From: Anomaloglossus baeobatrachus
Lineage: Eukaryota; Chordata; Amphibia; Anura; Aromobatidae
Assembly: GCF_048569485.1 (NCBI RefSeq)
Contig: NC_134357.1
Span: 334,728,742-334,792,741 of the forward strand
Length of the DNA: 64,000 nt
Direction of reading: 5' to 3'
Positions 56,962 through 64,000 of the stretch are shown one piece after another; within the stretch, counting starts at the first letter, position 1; each line of letters opens with the position of its first letter. The notes under the pieces are model-generated. The model was not told where the DNA came from. It did not search any database and saw only the letters and a program-made list of their open reading frames with translations. The position numbers and the translations under genes were made by a program.

Positions 56962-58130
56962 AACGGTCAAAAATGTTCAACACACCTATTCTTCCAATGG
57001 TTTTCCTTGTTCTTATTGGAATGTGCACATTGTAGTTTCAGACTAAAGGCAGCAAAAGCATCAAGTAACACAAACAAAGTGTAAAGAAACGAGTGAAACA
57101 AACCAGAATGAGTTTAGACTTCGATTTTCCAAAGTACCCCCTTTTACTCTGATGACAGCTTTACACACCATTAGCATTTTCTCTAGGAGCTTCACCAGGT
57201 AGTCACTTGAAATGGCCTTCAACTGGCATGCCTTGTCAAAAGTATACTTATGGAAACAGCATAATTCAGAAAGTGTTTGCGCCTATCAGATATGTTTTGC
57301 AGAAACAGAGTTGGTACACCGTTCCATACAGTGCTGGGTCCGATTCCACAACTGTTCTAAGCCAGAATATGGCAAGAAACACTTAACTAAGTAAAGAAAT
57401 ATGACATTCCATCATTATTTTAAGACATGACGGTCAGTCAATCTGGAAAATTGCTAGAACCTTGTAGGCATCCTCAAGTGCAGTTATGAAAACAATCACT
57501 CATTATGATGAAACTGGTTCTCATGAGGACCGTCTAAGGGAAAAACACCAAGAATTACATTATACTTTAACATGATTTTGAACCAAAACACACCTTCAAG
57601 CAATGTAAGGGATATGTAGCCAAGTGACTGAGGGATGCAGTGCTGCCACATATGACATGGCTTCCACAATTAATCAAACCAATTGAAATGGTTTGGGATG
57701 AGTTTGACCCAAGAGTGAAGGCAAAGCAACCAACAAGGGATCAGCACCTCTGGGAATTCCTTCAACCTGGGGAACCTCCTTGAACCTGGGGAAGCTACTT
57801 GAGAGTATGCCAAGAGGGTGTAAAGCTGTCATGAGCGTAAAAAGGGAGGTACTTTGAGGAATCTAAGGTTTAACACTAGAAGTCCCAGAAATTTTGAGCT
57901 CCATAGGGTTCCAATGGTAGAAATATTAAATGACCCCTCTCTGGGACTTCTAGTGTTAACACACATTCTGATTTAATTGACACGTTTATTTACTCAATTT
58001 TTCCAAATATGTTTCCTCATGGTTTTGCTGCCTTCAGTGTGAATCTACAATGTGTATATTCCAATAAGAACAGGGAAAAATAATGCATGAACAGGTGGTT
58101 CCCAATTTTTTACCAATACTGTACATCAAA
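56962..58130. mobile_element. Degraded Tc1-like transposon
   Basis: Left inverted repeat near 56,962-57,050 (cctattcttccaatggtttt, ccttgttcttattgga) and right one near 58,020-58,130 (tccaataagaacaggg). The inside retains plus-strand transposase traces such as the words for DGSQSIWKIAR-like and TYDMAS-like peptides, with many stops and deletions, at about 57,420-57,700. Text such as cttttactctgatgacagct (57,142) is typical of Tc1 repeats. Interrupted by a small MITE at 57,870. Confidence 0.7.
57870..57959. mobile_element. 82-bp MITE, TTAA target, TIR CACTAGAAGTCCCAGA
   Basis: TTAA (57,870-57,873) then cactagaagtcccaga, and tctgggacttctagtg followed by TTAA (57,956-57,959); 16-bp perfect inverted repeats. 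TTAA duplication fits piggyBac- or Kolobok-type mobilisation. Confidence 0.85.
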
Positions 58131-58152
58131 ATCAGATCATTGATAACAAATA

Positions 58153-58769
58153 CAGTGGAACCTTGGAATAAGAGTAACTTGGTTTGCGTGCATTTTGCAA
58201 GACAAGCAAAGCTTTCTAAAAATTTGTAACTTGGTTTAAGAGCAATGCTTTGCAAGAAGAGTAAATATTCACCGTGCACTCTTCTAGTTCTGTTCTTTCA
58301 CTGCGCTCTGACCTGCTCTGGAGGTAACTTTCTGTACATATTTACTGTATACTATACACAGTATACCATTGTACAGTACAGTTTATACTATATAGCATAT
58401 CTATCAATTTGCATTTGTGGATACAGTATTGTAATTCCTAATTGATAACCAGTATAGTACATTGCTTGTACTGTACCTCCCGCACACCAACAATACTATT
58501 GTAAGCTAATGTACAGTTTAATTTGTTTTATATCCTTTTACTGTACATTATTTTGTATTAACATACTATGATAATTTTATATGAATATAGTACATTATTT
58601 TGTATTACTGTTATCAGTTTGTATAAATACAGTAAATATTTTTGGGTTGTGGAATGAATTGTCTGCATTTCAATTATTTCCTATGGGAAAATTTGCTTTG
58701 ATATAAGAGTAACTTGGTTTACGAGCACACTCCCGGAACCAATTATGCTCGTAATCCAAGGTTCCACTG
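58153..58769. mobile_element. pogo/Tigger-like non-autonomous element, TA target
   Basis: CAGTGGAACCTTGGAATAAG at the left and ggttccactg at the right (inverse cagtggaaccttggattacg), with TA at 58,151-58,152 and 58,770-58,771. Inside, agtaacttggtttgcgtg and agtaacttggtttacgag repeat near the ends. No transposase. Confidence 0.8.
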
Positions 58770-58771
58770 TA

Positions 58772-59757
58772 TTAATAGAGATCCTCATAATATTTTGAAA
58801 AAAGTTGGATTGAACAGATTGTGGTTTGTCTTTAGTTCAAAACAATATATTTCAATTATAAATACCTAAAATACAACTGTAAAACCCTCAACTGCTGTTG
58901 ATAACAAAATAAGAAAATCATTTCCTTTGATTGTATTCAAATGTCACATGCATTTAATCTCATGTTTTTTTATGAACCTATTACAATGTCTAGTGGTACG
59001 CCACAGTTTTATCATCCACATATAAAAAACATGGAAATATGAACAACACAAAAACAGCAACAACAAAAATAAAAATATATATATATATTTATTTTTTAGT
59101 ACATATGCACCTGGTGATTTAACAACCCTCTTTTAAACCTCAATACCTTCAGATTATCTGTAATATATAGAGATTGATGGATGTCATAAGCTGGACCCAA
59201 GTTTTAACTTGGAAATGAGGTGGCTCAATAAACTAAATGTATTTTTGGCCCAACTGCTGACAACTATATAAAGCAGGGATCCTTGGGTTAACCTGGAATA
59301 TGGTCAGGGGGTTCAGCAGACACAAATCACTATTACAGGAGAGAGGGAAATAGTCCACAAATCTGAATATAGTGGTTGGGTAGAATTATAGAATGTGTAA
59401 CCTTTCCTTACATGAGGATAAGGTTCCCTGGAAGTTGAGTAATTCTTCAGGGATTCCCCAATTTTAGTACGATTGAGATTCAATACTCTAAAGTGATAAC
59501 CAGTTTAACCAAAAAGGCTGTTGGGGAAGAATACAGACAACACATAATTTGGAACACATAGTCTAAAAATATGCAATTATAGATGTTGATCCTAGTGAAA
59601 GACATGTAACAGGCTGCCCAGCATTGTAATAGAAATCTGTGTACAAATGGAAGAATTACGTTTTTAGATCCTGCTTGACTGGCCATTTTCTAGATCTAAG
59701 TAATCTATACATTGTGTTAATCAAAGTAAATAATATATAAAAAGTAAGGTGAGGCAC
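58772..59757 (-). other. EPB41L1 intron, AT-rich, no feature recognised
   Basis: Contains a short (TA)n near 59,072-59,090; otherwise no exon or repeat end seen. Confidence 0.5.
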
Positions 59758-59859
59758 CTCGGGAGATGAGGCCACGCTTTTTTGGGTGAAAACATCTGAA
59801 TCCTGGGCAGTAGCGGCATCATGCTCATCCTCTTCTCTTTTTCCAGTTTCTTCTATGTC
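59758..59859 (-). CDS. EPB41L1: EPB41L1 exon, 34 codons, acidic linker
   Basis: The minus strand reads tttcaacag at the acceptor (AG at 59,861-59,860), then 102 nt in phase 0, then GAG|gtgcct as donor. The peptide starts DIEETGKREEDEHD and ends SVASSPE; it is acidic and probably disordered. It is the first exon of the gene met from the right edge and lies about 5 kb upstream of the giant exon. I do not recognise a human counterpart, so it may be a cassette in the linker between the spectrin-actin-binding region and the conserved FTVIGDYH block. Splice signals, phase and composition support it; no family motif does. Confidence 0.55.
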
Positions 59860-60734
59860 CTGTTGAAAACCATAAAAACGAAAAATGAAGACACAATACA
59901 GCAAGTGGAGGAACATATTATCTCTTAAGGTGGGATGTGGAGCCTAAATACAAGGTTATATGCTGTGGACATATATAAATGTCTTTTTACTAGATATTTT
60001 TTTATTTTTCTAAAATAGAGAATTCCAAAGATGATAGTTCTTCAAAATATTGTCACTATGGGACATCTTCCTTTAGTCGTGAGAGCTTTATAATAATAAC
60101 TGGTTGTTTATCATGCAAACCCATCATCCGACTATCCTGGAAAATCTCAGAATATAATAATCATATGTCAGTAACCATCTGCAAATTGCTATTTGTTGTC
60201 TTGCTGCTTGTTCTGCCTATAAAATGGAGATGTGGCTGTAACATTTTGATGGGTTCTCCATGCATTAATGCTTTTACTATTTTTTATGTAAATACATACA
60301 CTACTAAATTATTCTGAATGCCACGTAACCCTGTACTGCATTTGTTCTGCACTAAACACTATAAATATTTATACACTCAAATGACTTTTGCACAGTCTGG
60401 TGCCAGCCTTCCCCAAACTCAGGTGTATACTGACAGTTGTGGCATCCAGGCAGTGCCTGAGGACCATTGGCCAGAAAAAAACCCCGAACCACTAATAAGG
60501 CAAAAAAAAACCCCACCTAGACAAAATATGGTCTTTGCACATTTATATTTATATTGTTTTTACCTTTCTCACTTTGCTGGACCACAATTGTTGCAGCTGT
60601 AAAATGTATTTATTTATGTAGTTTGCATTCCAAATTATTATGCAAATTGGATTTAAATGTCATAAAGATTTAATTTTTTTTTTCAAATAAAACTCCTCCA
60701 TGGTATTGTGTCTCGGGGCTCGTTGGATCAATTA
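59860..60734 (-). other. EPB41L1 intron with one weak microexon candidate
   Basis: On the minus strand, ttttacag, 33 nt (60,596-60,564, LQQLWSSKVRK) and gtaaaa form a phase-0 microexon-like unit, but the pyrimidine tract is poor. Nothing else recognised. Confidence 0.3.
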
Positions 60735-61784
60735 CCGTATTTTTTGGACTATAAGACGCACTGGACCATAAGACACGCCCTGGTTTTAGAGGAGGAAAAT
60801 AGGAAAATAAAATTTTAAGCAAAAAATGTGGTCATGACACACTGTTATGGGGCGAGGCTCTGCTGCTGACACTGTTATGGGGGTAATGTCCCCAAATTCT
60901 CTGCTAAGGTACCCCATCCTGGTAATGATCCTCCTGCCTTGTCTATGATCCCCATCCTTGTATATATGTCCTTTATCCTGGTATAGCCCCCATCCTGATA
61001 AATACCCCCATCTTAGTATAGGCCCCATCCTGTTATATACCCCCATCCTGATAAATACACCTATCCTGCTATATACCCCCATCCTGCTCATAATATACCC
61101 CCAGCCTGCTATATACCCCCATCCTGCTCATAATATACCCCATATCCTGGTATATGCCCTCATCCTGCCATATACCACATCCTGCTATATGGCGAGCATC
61201 CTGTGGTACAGAAAAAAATAAACATTTATACTCACCTTTCCTCACTCCCTGCAGCATCGATCGTCTTCCTCTCTGTGGCAGGAGCACCGTTCCCCTGTGG
61301 CATCGCGATGTCCTCCTGTCTGCCAGCCGTTGATGTGTGTGGAGACTAGCGGTGCGCACAGCGATGACATCATCCCTGTGCTCACTGTTCTCTACACAGA
61401 TCAGCGGCCGGCAGACAGGAGGACATAGCAATGCTGCATGGAACAACCGGTGAGTACACCGTACTTATTCACTGCCGTCCACACTGATGATGATGCGCGG
61501 GCCATATCTTTACTATGCGCGCACCCCCCGCCCATCATCCCGCCCACCTGTCAGCGCCGGCTTCAGCGCTGAGAGATGATGGACGGGAGGATGGGCGTGC
61601 ATATGAAATGAGCGGGCCCACGTGGTGACGGCAGGCGCTGCTACAGCCTGCTCGTGCCACCGATGACCCGCTCCACTGCAGCACCCTCACTCTCCACAGC
61701 CCTACATTCAGACTATAAGACGCCCCCCACCTTCCCCTAACATTTGGGGTGAAAAAACTGCGTCTTATAGTCCGAAAAATACGG
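60735..61784. mobile_element. TIR element, 1.05 kb, second copy of the 48,797 family
   Basis: ccgtattttttggactataa at the left, cttatagtccgaaaaatacgg at the right, TA on both sides (60,733-60,734; 61,785-61,786). Same internal order as the first copy, with its own expansion of the catcctgctatatacccc minisatellite (60,915-61,190). Confidence 0.85.
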
Positions 61785-61837
61785 TAAATCAATCTCAAAC
61801 ACCTGTAATAGTTAATTTGCCAGGTGAGCTTAATTAA

Positions 61838-62843
61838 CCCCTTTACCAACCAGCAATTTTCCGTTTTTACCTTCCCTCCTTCCAAAAGTCATAACTTTTT
61901 TGCTTTTGCGTCAATATAGCCATATGAGGGCTTGCTTTTTGCTGGACGAGTTATACTTTTATTCTGCCACGTATTGTATTGGAAAACAGGAAAAAAATTC
62001 CAAGTGTGGTGACATTGCAAAAGAAGTGCAATTGCACAATTGTTTTTTGGGGTTTCCATTTACCATGTTCACTACATGGTAAAACTGACCTGACAGTATG
62101 ACTCCGCAGGCCAGTACTAATTCGTAAATACCAAACATGTACAGTTTTACTTTTATCTAAGTGGTAAAAAAAAAATTCAGATTTTTTTTTTCAGAAAGAA
62201 AAAAATTGCGCTTTTATCACCATTTTCCGAGATCCATAGCATTCTCACTTTTCAGGCTCTGGGGCTGTGTGATGGATTATTTTTATATCGAGTTGTTTTT
62301 AATTATACTATTTTTGTGTACATGCAATGTTTTGATCGCCTGTTATTGCATTTTAATGCAATGTTGCAGCGACCAAAAAACGTAATTGACATTTTGATTT
62401 TTTTTTCTCTCGCTACGCCCTTTACCAATCAGATTAATTGATTTTTTATATTTTCATAGATCGGGAATTTCTGAACTTTTTGATACCAAATGTGTATTTT
62501 TTTTATTATTGTTTTATTTTCCATGGGGCAAAAGGGGGGTGATTTGAACTTTTAGTTTTGTTATTTTTTATTTTTTAAAACTTTAAAAAAAAATATTATT
62601 TATTTTGCTAGTCCCCTTAGGGGACTTGAAGCCTACACTATCTGATCACTTCATCACTCTGTACAGCAGATGACAACCCATTCTCGCTCTGTGTTCACCG
62701 ATAGGGAACAGTTCAATACTTGCCAGAGCATGTTCGGACTTTGACAGCGTGATCTAACTAGTTAACAGGAGCGGGTGGATCGGAGATCCACCTGTGCCTG
62801 TTAGCTGCACATATCTGCTGATCAGGCCACGCAAGTCCTTATA
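61838..62843 (+). repeat. Long interspersed repeat, second copy of the 48,290 family
   Basis: Same ordered words as 48,290-49,960 but uninterrupted: ccgtttttaccttccctcc, tccaagtgtggtgacattgc, aaactgacctgacagtatga, accaaacatgta, ttttgatcgcctgttattgc, tcatagatcgggaatttctg. Confidence 0.7.
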
Positions 62844-62972
62844 AAGGGATAGATACGACCTAGCACCATTTGTAAAATGTTTTTAAAGGGACAGATACGA
62901 CCTTGCACCATTTGTAAAATATTTTTAAAAGGGACAGATACGACCTAGCACCATTCGTAAAATGTTTTTTTT
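62844..62972 (+). repeat. 42-44-bp tandem repeat, three units
   Basis: Unit aaagggacagatacgaccta plus gcaccatttgtaaaatgttttt, three times, with small differences. Confidence 0.85.
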
Positions 62973-63366
62973 AACTTTATTAGGATGTTAAAATGTTTAA
63001 AAATGTAGCATCAATTTTTCATTTTTTCAAGAAAGTTTACAAAACCTTTTCTTGGTACCTATTCAGTTTTGAAGTGACTTTGGGGAGCATATACTGTATA
63101 TTGGAAACTTCCAAAAGTGATATCATTTTAAAAACAACACCCCTTCAACATGTTAAAAATGGCTGTCATGTGGCCAAAGTTTGCCAGGGATGCTCCACAC
63201 GGCTCCACAAAGATAGCTCTCACTAGCGCGTTAGCGCAGATATCAAATAACTTGCTATTTATCCACCTACAGGACCTCACCTCAGTGGCTATTCCTCATT
63301 TAAGCTTTGTTCGCTCATAGAGGCGGTGCATCCTTTAACGGCACTCTCGATGCCCTACACACACAC
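62973..63366. other. Intronic or upstream sequence, no feature recognised
   Basis: No exon, RNA gene or repeat end identified. Confidence 0.4.
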
Positions 63367-63914
63367 TAAAGCCTGCTTTACACGCTACAAGATATCTTAC
63401 GATGTGTCGGCGGGGTCACATCGTAAGTGACGCACATCCGGCATCGTAAGATATGTTGTAGCGTGTGACAGCAACGTGCAATTGCGATTGAACGAAAAAC
63501 CGTTCATCGCATGCACGTCGTTCATTCCTGACGAATTGAACGTCAGATTGTTCAACGTACCCGGGGTAGCACACATCGCAGTGATGAACAGATCTCACCT
63601 GCCTCCTGCGGCTCCCGGCCTACAATGCGGAAGGAAGGAGGTGGGCGGGATGTTTACGTCCTGCTCAGCTCCGCCCCTCCGCTTCTATTGGCCGGCTGCC
63701 GCGTGACGTCGATGTGACACCGAACGTCCCTCCCACTCCAGGAAGTGGACGTTCGCCGCCCACAGCGAGGTCGTATGGAAGGCAAGTATGTGTGACGGGG
63801 GTTACTCGTATGTGCGGCACGTTCAACAAATTGAACATGCCACACATACGATGGGGGCGTTGCAAATCGCATACGATATCGTATGCGAAATTGCAACGTG
63901 TAAAGCAGGCTTTA
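63367..63914. mobile_element. TIR element, ends AAAGCCTGCTTTACACGCTA
   Basis: The right end gcaacgtgtaaagcaggcttt is the inverse of the left end's first part; inside, gatatcttacgatgtgtcgg and catcgtaagatatg, and gtatgtgcggcacgttcaac and its inverse, are paired. Same superfamily as 55,263. Confidence 0.8.
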
Positions 63915-64000
63915 ACAGAGCGATTGTACGAATAAGACTGCAAAAGGTCGAAACGTCAAAGTTAAGTGGCTGTTTATGTGTTGCTGTCCGTAGCATTTGT

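Larger units (their letters stand above)
40371..59859 (-). other. EPB41L1: EPB41L1 (protein 4.1N) gene, 3' half, minus strand
   Basis: Gene-level entry for the exons listed separately. Protein 4.1N is a membrane-skeleton adaptor, best known in neurons, that links spectrin-actin to receptors and channels; its C-terminal domain is the receptor-binding part. The window holds nine supported exons, in transcript order 59,758-59,859; 53,520-54,728; 51,437-51,757; 50,803-50,913; 45,341-45,445; 45,183-45,257; 43,833-43,913; 40,662-40,778; 40,371-40,475, totalling about 741 codons. All have AG acceptors, GT donors and phase 0 at both ends, so any can be skipped without a frame change, as is typical of 4.1 genes. 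The paralogue call rests on [15 protein letters not shown] and FTVIGDYH, which I recall from EPB41L1 and not EPB41, EPB41L2 or EPB41L3. The FERM domain exons are not in the window and should lie to the right. No poly(A) site was established; AATAAA on the minus strand at 39,656-39,661 and 38,140-38,145 are candidates. Confidence 0.88.

Overview
The window looks like vertebrate, most likely amphibian (anuran) nuclear DNA. It has a spliced vertebrate gene with long repeat-filled introns, a CR1 LINE, tRNA-derived SINEs, many TTAA-bounded MITEs resembling the T2/Kolobok elements of frogs, hAT, Tc1 and pogo-type elements, and remains of Ty3/gypsy-, DIRS- and Penelope-like retroelements. The species assignment is inference from repeat content; nothing prokaryotic or organellar is seen.

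The one recognised host gene is on the minus strand and fills the right third. Nine exons (about 40,371-59,859) encode the C-terminal half of a protein 4.1 family member. The block with [17 protein letters not shown] and FTVIGDYH and the C-terminal domain block [17 protein letters not shown] / [15 protein letters not shown] identify EPB41L1 (4.1N). Every exon boundary placed here is phase 0, each with AG/GT borders. The FERM and spectrin-actin-binding exons would lie beyond the right edge. Unusual parts are a 403-codon acidic exon, a possible 34-codon C-terminal tail exon, and little resemblance between the exons preceding the C-terminal domain and the human sequence as I remember it.

The left two thirds (1-40,370) has no host exon I can support. 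It is a mosaic of transposons, often nested. (i) 5,760-8,729 is a hAT-type element with a perfect 8-bp target duplication that contains a sibling element with its own 8-bp duplication, plus a 42-bp tandem array apparently grown from its own terminal sequence. (ii) 15,450-17,452 is a Ty3/gypsy pol fossil on the minus strand. (iii) 20,461-23,745 is a nearly full-length CR1 ORF2 inserted into a T2-like MITE. (iv) 24,048-24,978 is a probable solo LTR in a GATA/GATG microsatellite. (v) 25,979-28,822 holds a DIRS-like fragment beside a 2.17-kb foldback element with 156-bp arms, a 14-bp flanking repeat and a hammerhead-like motif. (vi) 29,023-29,507 is a gypsy gag fossil hit by a Tc1-type element. 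(vii) 31,120-34,231 is a TIR element with a 7-bp target duplication that carries four different tandem arrays, including about 24 copies of a CpG-rich 32-bp unit.

The introns of the 4.1 gene carry further nested elements: a MITE inside a T2-like element (42,659-43,542), a 0.92-kb TIR element inside a long interspersed repeat (48,290-49,960), a perfect 70-bp hairpin (55,760-55,924), and an 82-bp MITE inside a degraded Tc1-like element (56,962-58,130). Long open frames over the tandem arrays are by-products of repeat units lacking stops. Boundaries of elements without a visible target duplication are approximate.
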